A stretch of 47,405 nucleotides of DNA from Planctomycetota bacterium (GCA_003670925.1 QWQG01000020.1:1-47405), one strand, 5' to 3'. Counted from the first letter of the stretch, positions 16,001 to 24,440 are shown. Notes: a model not told the origin generated them from the letters alone. Numbers and translations are program-made.

Positions 16001-19000
16001 TCCGCGGATGGTTGGTGAAATATGGTGACGTGAAGGAATTTGACACGACGATCGCCGCGGAAGTGCAGTTGTTGCTGGCGAAGAATTTCTTTCAGGCGAA
16101 ACGTTTCGACGCTGCTCGGTCAGAATACGAAACGGCGATGAATCGCTATCCTGAAACACCGCAGGCGATCGAGGCTGAGTTTGGCATCGGCGAGTCCTAT
16201 ATGGCGCAGAAGGTCTACGACCAAGCTGAATTGGTTTTCGAAAACCTCTCTCACAATCGGAACTCAGAAATCGTCGTACGCGCGGAATTCCTCCGCGGTG
16301 TGCTCGCCCATCGTCGAGGAGACCCGGATGAAGCACGCAAGATCTTCCGGGCGGTTCTCGATAAGGTTCCGAACGTAGAGTTGGCGAATCAGGCTTTGTA
16401 TCAACTGTCCGAAGTTTACCGGCAGGAAGAGCGGTACATGGATCAGCTTAACCTCCTCAACACCGTCGGCCGCCTCGGCCGATCGAGCAAACGCACGCAC
16501 CGCCCCGGAATGCCCCTGTCGATTGTCGTCCAAGACAGTGACCTCGGGATCAGTCGGGGGCAGGGAAAAGTGCCCGTGATCGTGAGTACGGAACCCGGCG
16601 GTGACAGAGAAATTGTGTATTTGACATCAGGCGGAGCAGGACGTGGCCTATTTCGCACGGATCTCGACACGAGGCTTGGGGCCGTCACCCAAGAAGACCA
16701 TGTGCTGCAACTCACGGGGCTTGACATTATTCGCTGTGACTACCCGGATGAATTCAAAAAGGAGTTTCGCAAGGTCCCCTTTTCGGATGTCGAAATCCAA
16801 ATGGCTTCCGATGGCAAATTCGAGATGGCCAATAGTCGTATCCTTGACGAGAAAAAAGAATCGTTCAGTGATCAGCTTCAAAAGGAAGTCAGTGAGACAG
16901 AGGAATCCAGTCAACGTCTTGGATCGCAAACTCGGCCCGCGTCGCAGGTCAAGCCCGGCAATCAGATTTATCTCCGCGTAGACGATCCAGACCGTGACCA
17001 CTCGGATGATCCGGATCAGATCGTCATCAAACTCGATGCCGAAAGTGGCGATGGTTTGCAGGTTAGGTTGCAAGAAACCGGTCCCCATACCGGAGTTTAT
17101 GAAGGGACAGCGGCGACCGGCGAATTGCCTGCGGGGGCGCTGGCAAGTGATACGTCTATCCAACACAGTCCGCTGATGGCGATTGATGGGGACCCCGGCA
17201 CGTTCTGGATGAGCGAGCCCGATGGTGCGACGCCAAAATTCCTGACCGTTGACATGAAAGATTTGAAGACTGTCAATCGTCTTAGGATCAGTTCGCCACG
17301 CGCGGATCAGCACATTCCTATTCGTGGTGACATCATGGGGAGCAACGACGGACAGTTCTGGTTCCGGATCGCCACACATCCGCAACCCGCTCCTACGCCG
17401 GCAGTAACCGATGAATTTGGGCACATGAAACGCCGTGTATTTGAAGGAGACTACACGGGATATTCAAACTGGCAACAGATCGTCAACTTAAGTCGTAACA
17501 GCCAAACCGTTGAAGACGAGGATGTCACCGACTTACTGTGGTCTCGCCCCACCGATGCTGAAGATTCACAAAAGCCATACACTGTAATTTGGCAGGGTTT
17601 ATTAGTTCAGGATCGCCCCGGAGCAGCACGCATTGCGGTGCAGGCAAACACGACGGCCGTCTGGATTGATCAGAGCATGGAACTTCCTGTCGGCTCGGGA
17701 AATCGTACGGTGGATGTATGGTTGGAAGCGGGCACACATCCGTTGGTCATTTTTGCAGCAACCTTAAAAGCCAGTGAGGGCGTCTCAGCCACGATAGCAA
17801 GACAGGATCATCGAGCGGATTCCATTGTCGCCCTTCCATTTCGGGCGGCTGATTTTGACATCACCGCTGCTAATCTGGAACCCGCCAAACTACGCGCCCC
17901 GATTCGTAGCGACTTTGGGCGATCCGAATGGACGATGGAATTTGAACCAATGGAATTGCGTTACGTCAAACTTGTGATTCACGAGTTCCTTGGCGAGGCG
18001 GTGGCAATCAACCACGTAGAAATTGCTGGGGAAGATGACGAAATCTTCATTCCCACCAAGTACGATATTCTGACACTTCCGGATAATGACATTCTGGAAA
18101 TCGCCGGAGGCGACATAATTACAGGACATTACACCGATGAGTTCACTCAGGGTGCATTTGGCAACAGTCGTCTGCTATCGGGGCAGTTGACGGCGACCTA
18201 TTACAACGCAACCGTCACACCAATTGCGTATGATTTCCTGAAGGATGTAAATGGAGCAGTTTATACCCAACGGAAGACTCTGAAACGAATTGAACCGGGG
18301 GAACGACTGATTGTGGAAATCGTTGATTTCGACCATGACACGACCGACGAATCGGATACCGTCGCATTCGAACTTATTACTAGCAGCGGAGAATCTATCC
18401 CCTATGTTGCGACGGAGACCGACAAAAGCACGGGGATCTTTACCAAAGAAATCGATACATCTGCTACTCAAGAAAATGGAAAAATTCACGTTCAGAAGGG
18501 GCAGCGTTTGTTCTTGCGATTTGTCGATTCGCAAAATACATTCCCTGGCCACTCGGTCCCGCGTGAAACGGCGGTCTATGTCAATCAGCCGTCCGAAGCA
18601 CAGATTCGGATTCTAGAATCGCGCGTAATTCCCGCTGCTGATCCGCAACTCGGACCACCGCAGTTCATCTATCAGTCCACCGACGACCGGCCGGAAACGG
18701 CTGCTGTGGCGTTTGAAGCGCCGCTCACCGTTGAAGTGATCGATCCCGACTCCGCAAAAAACAGCGGCAGCAAAGTCGTGGTCTCACTGAAGACGACGGA
18801 TGGTGCCACCGTGGATGTGGAATGCGTCGTCTCGGGAGCATTCACGCGTACGTTCAACCAAGTTTCCCAAGAATCGGCGGACAACATCGCCCTAGAAGAT
18901 GGGCGTTTTATTGGTCAGGTGATTCTTCAGTTGGGAAGCAGTACGAGTCCCAGTTTGGTGCCGCTGCATTCCGAGATGCCGCGAAACCTTGTTGGCGGCC

Positions 19001-20394
19001 CAAATGTTGTCGACGAAAATGGAAAAGGATCTGCGGTAGACCGTAGCCTCGTTACTAAAGTTCTCAACCTCACCGGTAAAGACCGCATCGTCGCCGTGTA
19101 TAACGATGCCTTCAGGCCAAAAGAAAAGGCAAAGTCATTGATTGGACAGGCGCGTTTGGTAACGAATGGAAAGCTAGCATGCACTGACCGTGAGTATGAG
19201 AAAGCGGTGACGCAATTACACGTCGGTGAGAAACTCTTCCTTCGTGTCGATGACGCCGATCGCGATGTCACTGATGATCGTGATATCATTGATGTGCAGA
19301 TCACAACAGAATTCGGTGACCGCGAGTTGGTTCCACTGTTTGAAACGTTGCAGCACAGTGGAGTATTCACAGGGTCGCTTGTCTTGGCTGCTAGTGAACA
19401 GCCGACACCTGATAATATTGCGACGGAAAACCCGTCGGTGGAATGCTTCTTCGGCGACACGCTCTCGATTCGGTACAACGATGTTTCGGCCAGTGTTGAG
19501 CAGGGCAAAAATGAACTGTTACAGGAAGTTCCGGTCGTAATTGGAACGGACGGCTTGGTAACAGCGTTCAGCAAGACGTTCAATAATGAACAATTGGCAG
19601 TGGAAACCAAGTTTCACATAGCCGAAAGTTATTTTGAACTCTTCAAGAGTCATCAAGAATTAGGTCGCTCGGCTGATTTCCAATCCGATCTTGAAGCAGG
19701 TCGTCGAGTCCTGAAAGAGGTCATGGAAGACTATCCTGATCCGAAATATGTCCCACGGATAGCTTACTTGATGGGACAATTTTCACAGGAGTTGAAGCAG
19801 TGGCACGAAGCGATTCAGTCCTATGAGCTGATTGTGCGCCAGTATTCCGACCATTCGTTGGCTGCAGACGCTCAGTACAAACTAGCGCAGTCATATGAGG
19901 AAGCGGGTGACTTCGATCAGGCGCTGGAGGCGTACGTGACCTTGGCTGCGACGTACCCCAAGAGTCCACTGATTGCCAGCGTGATGATCCGCATCAGCGA
20001 CTATTTTTATAAGAACAACCGCTTCGAGGTAGCTGCTCAAGTTGGAGAAAAATTCCTTGAGCAGTTTGAAGGCCATCAGCATTCATCCCGCATGGCGTTT
20101 CGCAACGGGCAGTGCTATTTTAAAGCAGAAAATTACCTGAAAGGCGGACAGTCATTTGATGAGTTTGCCAAACGGTTCCCGGATGACCCATTGTGCGGCG
20201 ATGCAATGTTTTGGTCCGGGGAGAGCTTTCGTAAAGCTCAGAATAACGTGGAGGCATTCCGCAGATACAATCGCTGTCGCTGGGATTTCCCAGCCAGCGA
20301 AGCGGCCAAATTTGCGCGTGGCCGATTGGCGTTACCAGAAATGTTGCAACAGTTTGAATCAGAGGCCACTGCAGTAGAGAACGACAACCCATGA
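13087..20394 (+). CDS. Giant (2435-aa) exported TPR / discoidin / PA14-like / acidic beta-module protein
   Basis: Signal peptide (MKRSAGYLIAFLAILNG), then TPR-type helices for about 1130 residues (for example RFDAARSEYETAMNRYP). A beta-rich region covers about 1139-2150: a first module ending GLDIIRCDYPDEF; a module with VDDPDRDHSDDPD near 1297; the N-terminal half of an F5/8 type C fold (about 1355-1430: AIDGDPGTFW, GSNDGQFWFRI); a PA14-like segment (about 1470-1590: VIWQGLLVQDRPGAARI); the C-terminal discoidin half (about 1611-1650: ELRYVKLVIHEF); then modules with VDFDHDTTDESD, VIDPDSAKNSGS and VDDADRDVTDDRD. TPRs return at about 2169-2418. AGAGGAA precedes the ATG at 13087. The stop overlaps the exbB start by 4 nt (ATGA), implying translational coupling to the motor. 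No catalytic motif is visible. Confidence 0.85.
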   Translation: MKRSAGYLIAFLAILNGQFERTLNGQAKTTGSDTAEQGVDNVSRQAMQLETELSKFQATTPEAADVMVRLAEVYHANQRVFGLIRVTQRFVNAHPQDTRHADMMVKLIDGLESVSRNKEVAATCRQFLAHYPTAPKCAEIEVRLADALQQMPNEYDATGDACRAVWLRQPQTDLGKRYAILAMTYYAAYNDKNTYSKAAMFGDQMLDSMPVDGFLDAMTWQGVAQWRRGSEWAKANATSLKMLSKGLPLDQTRVRQQHYWIAQSYGYLGQWANSVVSYRQARAIQDDTDVHYQLAVAMYNDAAIKAVELEPLVNEFFQKYPDKPERLYLRSLLALKYERDGDKATAHRMFGELLPFNASLNSNAAAFLRTDPNPTPNFPALEAVLVQAIASNPSDYERAFLRYVLAFEVYRDRMKDDAKMRAVLRQMISESPTNDTYVSTAIDTLLYTPENEQSFQSDVALILKARRDFVEMAAFRGMLANWQQQAAKNDLHKAHAEIVKARLADADQDIVMRHWIIGESTDAAAPQSRDHLILTQLGALNDKQFQQLMSQQAYYLRHYAPTDQRANCVSLYGKLAQKFPKDETYAVAWLQSATDHGPVDVGKAAAEHMMTFTIPVNSADLYRRLALTAEQNKDPELMKRVLNWVVATELRLGLSQGYAYSIGDALVNQGFVSEGMAYWRSHLSVDVNQYDSLYCATRILTRLVGAERIQFMNELMQLNTIYHGAYATWLADEYFKAGDFAKLQQVLQIARQKQDQKLYSPWSVDSTIPILWIHALRSKVDATEADKRLVFGAVRDFKYGLSEAVAELAISEMGATKQEVSPEAYLLTLQKMTRLAGDTTTDWDQLNIFVQSALARKDYVTAATLLTGMLSNVPQVDEARKQTARELVAQSYSRVGGVGVTIDEKSEIAPLLQAGLHLRLGDESLAWDTYQKNIALFDQHRYEVPADLMLFVCNRHIVAGGDENHNRVEDLLRGWLVKYGDVKEFDTTIAAEVQLLLAKNFFQAKRFDAARSEYETAMNRYPETPQAIEAEFGIGESYMAQKVYDQAELVFENLSHNRNSEIVVRAEFLRGVLAHRRGDPDEARKIFRAVLDKVPNVELANQALYQLSEVYRQEERYMDQLNLLNTVGRLGRSSKRTHRPGMPLSIVVQDSDLGISRGQGKVPVIVSTEPGGDREIVYLTSGGAGRGLFRTDLDTRLGAVTQEDHVLQLTGLDIIRCDYPDEFKKEFRKVPFSDVEIQMASDGKFEMANSRILDEKKESFSDQLQKEVSETEESSQRLGSQTRPASQVKPGNQIYLRVDDPDRDHSDDPDQIVIKLDAESGDGLQVRLQETGPHTGVYEGTAATGELPAGALASDTSIQHSPLMAIDGDPGTFWMSEPDGATPKFLTVDMKDLKTVNRLRISSPRADQHIPIRGDIMGSNDGQFWFRIATHPQPAPTPAVTDEFGHMKRRVFEGDYTGYSNWQQIVNLSRNSQTVEDEDVTDLLWSRPTDAEDSQKPYTVIWQGLLVQDRPGAARIAVQANTTAVWIDQSMELPVGSGNRTVDVWLEAGTHPLVIFAATLKASEGVSATIARQDHRADSIVALPFRAADFDITAANLEPAKLRAPIRSDFGRSEWTMEFEPMELRYVKLVIHEFLGEAVAINHVEIAGEDDEIFIPTKYDILTLPDNDILEIAGGDIITGHYTDEFTQGAFGNSRLLSGQLTATYYNATVTPIAYDFLKDVNGAVYTQRKTLKRIEPGERLIVEIVDFDHDTTDESDTVAFELITSSGESIPYVATETDKSTGIFTKEIDTSATQENGKIHVQKGQRLFLRFVDSQNTFPGHSVPRETAVYVNQPSEAQIRILESRVIPAADPQLGPPQFIYQSTDDRPETAAVAFEAPLTVEVIDPDSAKNSGSKVVVSLKTTDGATVDVECVVSGAFTRTFNQVSQESADNIALEDGRFIGQVILQLGSSTSPSLVPLHSEMPRNLVGGPNVVDENGKGSAVDRSLVTKVLNLTGKDRIVAVYNDAFRPKEKAKSLIGQARLVTNGKLACTDREYEKAVTQLHVGEKLFLRVDDADRDVTDDRDIIDVQITTEFGDRELVPLFETLQHSGVFTGSLVLAASEQPTPDNIATENPSVECFFGDTLSIRYNDVSASVEQGKNELLQEVPVVIGTDGLVTAFSKTFNNEQLAVETKFHIAESYFELFKSHQELGRSADFQSDLEAGRRVLKEVMEDYPDPKYVPRIAYLMGQFSQELKQWHEAIQSYELIVRQYSDHSLAADAQYKLAQSYEEAGDFDQALEAYVTLAATYPKSPLIASVMIRISDYFYKNNRFEVAAQVGEKFLEQFEGHQHSSRMAFRNGQCYFKAENYLKGGQSFDEFAKRFPDDPLCGDAMFWSGESFRKAQNNVEAFRRYNRCRWDFPASEAAKFARGRLALPEMLQQFESEATAVENDNP

Positions 20395-21362
20395 TTTCGA
20401 TCACTATTCTTATCTGCGGCCTATTTGGATTTTTGTCCGCAGTTCCGGAATCCTTGTTGCTGGCTCAGGCGAACGTAACCCAGACGCCTGCAACCTCCGA
20501 TGCGGCGCCAAGCGAAACCCAATCGCCGGCTCCGGCGGCGGTGGAAGCTGCAGGCACAGCCGCGGAGTCAAAAGCCAAAGCCGCTACTGACGGGGCGGCC
20601 GAAGTCGAGGAAAAATCAGCCCCTGCGGAGCTTGGCGGATTCTGGGCTTCTGTGAACGATCTGCTCCACTCGGGCGCCATGGGCCTGATGATTGAAGGCG
20701 GTATCTTCATGTGGCCCATTCTTCTGATGGGCATTATTGCATTTGCCGTGATCATCGAACGCTATCGCAGTCTAAAAATGCTGCGGACCGACACTCAGGC
20801 TCTGCGTTCACAAGTTCGTACTCTGCTGGAGCAGGAAAAAGTCGAGGATGCACTCAAGTTGTGCGATGGGCTTCAGGGACCAGTGCCGGCAATTTTGTCT
20901 GCTGGGTTAAGAAAATTCTTGGTGCTTCAGCGTCTGAACTATGATCCCGCTAAGATCGAAGAACAGGTCGTCAAGGCAATGGATGACTATGGGATTCACG
21001 TTGTCGCGGCATTGGAAAAACATCTGCCGACTCTTGCCACAGTTTCCAGCGTCGCACCGATGGTCGGTTTTCTGGGAACAGTGTCCGGGATGGTAAATTC
21101 ATTTCAGGATATCGTCGCCAAAATGGGTGAAAGCAACATCGTTGAGTCTGCTGCTGGAGGCATCAGCGAGGCCCTGCTCACAACAGCTCTGGGACTGATA
21201 GTGGGGATTCCGGCGTACGTGGCATTCAACTATTTTACCAGTGTCATCAACGAATTTGTGCTTGAAGTTGAAGAGTCGGCAACCGAACTGATTGAAACGG
21301 TCACCCTGCAGATGGCTCTCCAACACCAAGAATCGGAGCAAGCGTTTGTTGCGGAAGCTTAA
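20391..21362 (+). CDS. MotA/TolQ/ExbB proton channel family protein
   Basis: 323 residues. An N-terminal signal-like span and an Ala/Pro/Glu-rich linker (about 28-80) precede the conserved core. Spans lie near 103-123 (MWPILLMGIIAFAVIIERY), 212-238 (APMVGFLGTVSGMV) and 262-284 (ALLTTALGLIVGIPAYVAF). The motif GISEALLTTALGLIVGIPA is the family signature around the proton path. Such proteins form a pentameric inner-membrane channel with a dimer of ExbD/TolR inside and convert proton flow into force on periplasmic partners. The start codon overlaps the stop of the giant gene (ATGA), and two ExbD genes follow. The extra N-terminal export segment and linker are common in environmental ExbB proteins but absent from E. 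coli ExbB. Confidence 0.93.
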   Translation: MISITILICGLFGFLSAVPESLLLAQANVTQTPATSDAAPSETQSPAPAAVEAAGTAAESKAKAATDGAAEVEEKSAPAELGGFWASVNDLLHSGAMGLMIEGGIFMWPILLMGIIAFAVIIERYRSLKMLRTDTQALRSQVRTLLEQEKVEDALKLCDGLQGPVPAILSAGLRKFLVLQRLNYDPAKIEEQVVKAMDDYGIHVVAALEKHLPTLATVSSVAPMVGFLGTVSGMVNSFQDIVAKMGESNIVESAAGGISEALLTTALGLIVGIPAYVAFNYFTSVINEFVLEVEESATELIETVTLQMALQHQESEQAFVAEA

Positions 21363-21420
21363 GCGAGAATTGGATCAGGACAAGTGGTACTCCTCTCGGC
21401 GAATAATTTGGTGACGTGTA

Positions 21421-21861
21421 ATGCTGCGAAAGTTGAAACGAACAAACAAGTTTCTAGTGGAACCTCCTGCGGTGGCTACGGGCGATATTGCCTTCAATTT
21501 GATTGTTTTTTTTCTGGTTTGTGCGTCGATTCAGCCCGATAGCGGACATAAACAAACAATCCCCCGCAGTGAAACTCAAAACGAAAAGAAAGAAAATGAG
21601 CCGCAAAATATCGAGGTGCAACTGACGCGGACCTCGGTATTAATCAACGGTGCAACTGTCGCCATTCCGGATCTAGCAGGACAATTGAGATCGTTGTTTA
21701 GCGGTAAAACTCTTCCGGAAGACCGGATTGTGGTTGTGAAGAGTCAGAAGGACACGCCTTATCGTCACTGGATCGATGTGACAACGCGGATCGAGGATGC
21801 TGGTGGTGTGATTACACTGCAAATTGAAGAAGAAAGACAAGTGCAATTACCAAATGAATGA
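21421..21861 (+). CDS. ExbD/TolR family protein (first copy)
   Basis: 146 residues: a short basic cytoplasmic N-terminus, one span starting at GDIAFNLIVFFLV, and a periplasmic domain with the ExbD/TolR pattern (VQLTRTSVLINGATVAI then DRIVVVKSQKDTPYRHWIDV). Asp22 in the span matches the essential proton-carrying Asp of ExbD. Asn26, four residues later, is where most ExbD proteins have a hydrophobic residue. The periplasmic domain aligns with ExbD only, and no OmpA-like peptidoglycan-binding domain is present, so this is not a MotB/ZorB-like stator. It starts 58 bp after exbB. A hairpin lies between it and the second exbD. Confidence 0.88.
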   Translation: MLRKLKRTNKFLVEPPAVATGDIAFNLIVFFLVCASIQPDSGHKQTIPRSETQNEKKENEPQNIEVQLTRTSVLINGATVAIPDLAGQLRSLFSGKTLPEDRIVVVKSQKDTPYRHWIDVTTRIEDAGGVITLQIEEERQVQLPNE

Positions 21862-21892
21862 ACGAATAAAAGGCGACTTTCACCAGGTTCCT

Positions 21893-21947
21893 TTTGCCCC
21901 CGAAGCGACGAGAAGAAGGTGGCCGACATCACGGATGAGGGGGCAAA
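21893..21947 (+). promoter_or_regulatory. Intercistronic inverted repeat between the two exbD genes
   Basis: TTTGCCCCC (21893-21901) and GGGGGCAAA (21939-21947) are perfect inverted copies separated by 37 nt, in a 140-bp gap inside an otherwise tight operon. It could stabilise upstream mRNA or set the stoichiometry of the two ExbD proteins. There is no T-tract, so it is not a standard terminator. Confidence 0.5.
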
Positions 21948-22001
21948 TCATCGCAGTACCTTTCAACACCTGCCAACACCCACGTTTTTCTATGTGATTT
22001 C

Positions 22002-22415
22002 ATGAAGATTTCCCGTCGGCCAACACGAATAGAAATTCCTAATACAGCGATGGGAGACATTGCGTTTAATCTTCTCATTTTTTTTGTGATTCTGGCGCGT
22101 GCGCAGGATGACAGCCATCTGCACTGGGACCCGGCTTACGCCGAAAAGTTGGCCAGCGCGGGACAATCATCTGTCAGCGTGCTTGTCGATTCGGAAAACA
22201 AACTCTATCTCAACGGTCAAGAAATCGGGATCTCGCAATTGTCGGATCGGATTGAGGAACTGCTTGGCAAAGCCCCTGCGGGTAAGCGAACAGTGTGGCT
22301 TAAAGTTCATCAGGAGATTCTGGCTCAGCGATTTGAGCCAATTTTGGAAGCCGTAAGTGAGGCTGGCGGAGACCTCGTTCACATTCTTGAAGATAAAAAG
22401 AAGCCATCGAAATGA
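22002..22415 (+). CDS. ExbD/TolR family protein (second copy)
   Basis: 137 residues with the same layout as the preceding gene: basic N-terminus, one span (GDIAFNLLIFFVILA) with Asp19 at the proton-carrying position and Asn23 four residues later, and a periplasmic ExbD fold (VSVLVDSENKLYLNGQEIGI, TVWLKVHQEILAQRFEPILEAV). The two proteins share the unusual GDIAFN motif but little in the periplasmic part, so they may form a heterodimer in the ExbB channel. The stop overlaps the start of the next gene by 4 nt. Confidence 0.87.
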   Translation: MKISRRPTRIEIPNTAMGDIAFNLLIFFVILARAQDDSHLHWDPAYAEKLASAGQSSVSVLVDSENKLYLNGQEIGISQLSDRIEELLGKAPAGKRTVWLKVHQEILAQRFEPILEAVSEAGGDLVHILEDKKKPSK

Positions 22416-22912
22416 CACAACAGACCAATCCACCGCGGAGTGGACAGCGTGAGCGGACGGGATTTGCCAAAGACCTCCATGGGCTAAAAACAAACGGCGG
22501 CATGTCACTGACGGAATTGCGTAATTTTGTCAGCCAACTGCAGGGCCGCAAACCCAGTGAAGTTATGGGAATTGTTTCGGGCAGTGCGCTCATCCGAGCA
22601 TTGTTCGAATCGACGATTTTCCTTGGAATCTTGATTGCCGTGCTAACCATCGTTCCCTTCTTAATGGCCGTCGACAAAGAAACGCCCCCATCGACCGCAG
22701 TCGCGCCGACCGCGGCCGACGCCGAGACAACTCCGCCACCGGCAACCGGCGCGGCCAACACGGCAGCTGGAGCCACAGGTTCCGAGGAGGCAATCAGTGC
22801 CGAAGACGCTCAGAAAGCAGTCAATGTGATGGGACTGGGAGACACGAAAACGGCAGATCCAAACAAAAATCCGTTGGATAATTTGGACAATCTTCTGGAC
22901 GATGTGAAGTAA
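22412..22912 (+). CDS. Single-span membrane protein of unknown function
   Basis: 166 residues that I do not assign to a named family. The N-terminal 60 residues are polar (LTELRNFVSQLQGRKPSEVM) and probably cytoplasmic. One strong span follows (about 64-88: ALFESTIFLGILIAVLTIVPFLMAV). The rest is an Ala/Thr/Pro linker and an acidic C-terminus (PLDNLDNLLDDVK). It overlaps the second exbD by 4 nt (ATGA) and precedes the DUF4159 gene by 34 bp, which suggests a stoichiometric partner of the ExbB/ExbD complex. The single span with a flexible periplasmic tail recalls TonB-type transducers in topology only; there is no TonB domain. Confidence 0.7.
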   Translation: MTQQTNPPRSGQRERTGFAKDLHGLKTNGGMSLTELRNFVSQLQGRKPSEVMGIVSGSALIRALFESTIFLGILIAVLTIVPFLMAVDKETPPSTAVAPTAADAETTPPPATGAANTAAGATGSEEAISAEDAQKAVNVMGLGDTKTADPNKNPLDNLDNLLDDVK

Positions 22913-22946
22913 CCGCAGCCTGTCGTCTGGAAATGATTTCGCTCTT

Positions 22947-24440
22947 ATGAACAGTGCAATGCAGCAAGACCTGACCGGAAGCAGAAAGAAACACGATCGC
23001 TTTACCGCAGTCGTTGGTCTGGTCTGGTCTCTCGCGATCGCAGACTGGTTCCTGACGCAAAAATCTCCCGCATGGATCACCGCCATCATTTTCGTCGGTG
23101 GCGCAGCATACTTCTGCCACCTTGCGAGGAAGACTTCGAAACATAAAGATTACACGCTGACCAAATTGAATCTGCTGCGATCCTTCGCCTACGTTACGAT
23201 TTGGACGCTGGTGGTTTGGAGCGCCGATGTCATTGGATTCCGCGAAGCCAGCGTTCAATTCGCGCGGTGCGGGACCGGAGGTTGCTTCTGCATAGGTCTC
23301 GCATGGTTTGTGTGGGGGATGGAGCACGCTTCGCAGCGGTTTGAGTCCCAGCGGCTAGCGCGTGTTAAGTCCTCGACGTTAGATCGCCACCAGTCTAGTG
23401 TGGAAATCATAAAACCGACGTGGCAATCGTGGCATCCACTCAATATTCATGCGTGGTATTATGGACGACGCAGTCCACGACTTAGACAGTCCCTTGCCGG
23501 GTTGATGAGTTATTCATTCATCTTCATGCTGCTCCTGTTGGTGTGTTCGCAAATCAATGGTTGCCAAGAGCTTTATGAGATGCCTGCTGGCGGCGGCGTG
23601 CAGCAGACGATTGCGCAGACCGTCAAATTGCAGAAGGTTATTAAGAAGAAATTCGTGATCAATCCATTCAGTGCGATCCTGTTCAGAGTTCCGCCGATTG
23701 ATGAAATCAAGCTGCAGTTGACAGAAATCACAAAGCACGCCTACACCATCGGATACGGCGCCGGTGAAGGAGCTGGGTTTGCCGGAGGAAAGAAGCAGGG
23801 CAAGGTTCGATTTATTCGCCTTGAATATACGGGCGGCGACTGGGATCAGGACTTTGGCGTCGGCTCAGACCTGAACATGCTAGCCGAGTACAATGTGCGC
23901 ACGTCTCATGTGGTCGCCGCGCAGACGGAATCCCGGACGATCGAGCAATTACGAAGTTTCCCGGTTGGCGCCAGCCCGCCGATGGTTTTCATGACCGGTC
24001 AGGGCAGTATCTCAATCTCGAGTGCGCAAACAAAAATCCTGCGAGAGTATCTGCTCGACAAGCATGGCATGTTGTTCATCGACAATGGCGGCAGCCCGCA
24101 TTTCCACAATCAGGTGATTGCGATGATGAAGAATATTCTGCCTCAAGTTCGCCCTGCCGCGATTCCGCTGGACGATGTGATCCATCGCATCCCCTATCAA
24201 ATTCCCTTTCTTCCCTATGTGGCTCCTCACGGCGGCAAAGAAGCGCTTGGTTGGCGAGTCGATGGGAAGTTGGTCTGCTATTATCATCCTGGCGACATTG
24301 CTGATGCTTGGGCGGACGACCATGCCGGGGTATCTCCGGAAATCTGGGAAGCCTGCTACCAACTTGGTACGAATGTTATCTTTTACGCACATTCGGAGTA
24401 CAGCAAATGGCTGTCATCACGCGGCACGACAAAAGAATAA
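22947..24440 (+). CDS. Membrane protein with C-terminal DUF4159 domain
   Basis: 497 residues. The N-terminal third is membrane-embedded, with candidate spans near 20-36, 43-60, 79-96, 108-124 and 186-203. The C-terminal DUF4159 domain (about 286-490) shows the family hallmark RFIRLEYTGGDWD, the segments PPMVFMTGQGSISIS and GMLFIDNGGSPHF, and the ending GTNVIFYAHSEYSKWL. DUF4159 looks like a class I glutamine-amidotransferase-type fold, but I see no Cys-His pair that would make it an enzyme. DUF4159 proteins often occur with MoxR/VWA or ExbB/ExbD genes in planctomycetes and Bacteroidetes-type bacteria; their role is not established. Here it lies directly downstream of the motor genes, 11 bp before the next TPR gene. 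Confidence 0.85.
   Translation: MNSAMQQDLTGSRKKHDRFTAVVGLVWSLAIADWFLTQKSPAWITAIIFVGGAAYFCHLARKTSKHKDYTLTKLNLLRSFAYVTIWTLVVWSADVIGFREASVQFARCGTGGCFCIGLAWFVWGMEHASQRFESQRLARVKSSTLDRHQSSVEIIKPTWQSWHPLNIHAWYYGRRSPRLRQSLAGLMSYSFIFMLLLLVCSQINGCQELYEMPAGGGVQQTIAQTVKLQKVIKKKFVINPFSAILFRVPPIDEIKLQLTEITKHAYTIGYGAGEGAGFAGGKKQGKVRFIRLEYTGGDWDQDFGVGSDLNMLAEYNVRTSHVVAAQTESRTIEQLRSFPVGASPPMVFMTGQGSISISSAQTKILREYLLDKHGMLFIDNGGSPHFHNQVIAMMKNILPQVRPAAIPLDDVIHRIPYQIPFLPYVAPHGGKEALGWRVDGKLVCYYHPGDIADAWADDHAGVSPEIWEACYQLGTNVIFYAHSEYSKWLSSRGTTKE

Noticed and set aside
20391-22415. Zorya-type (ZorA/ZorB) antiphage system suggested by the ExbB/ExbD genes
   Set aside because: The ExbD proteins lack an OmpA-like peptidoglycan-binding domain and no ZorC/ZorD-like nuclease or helicase is adjacent.
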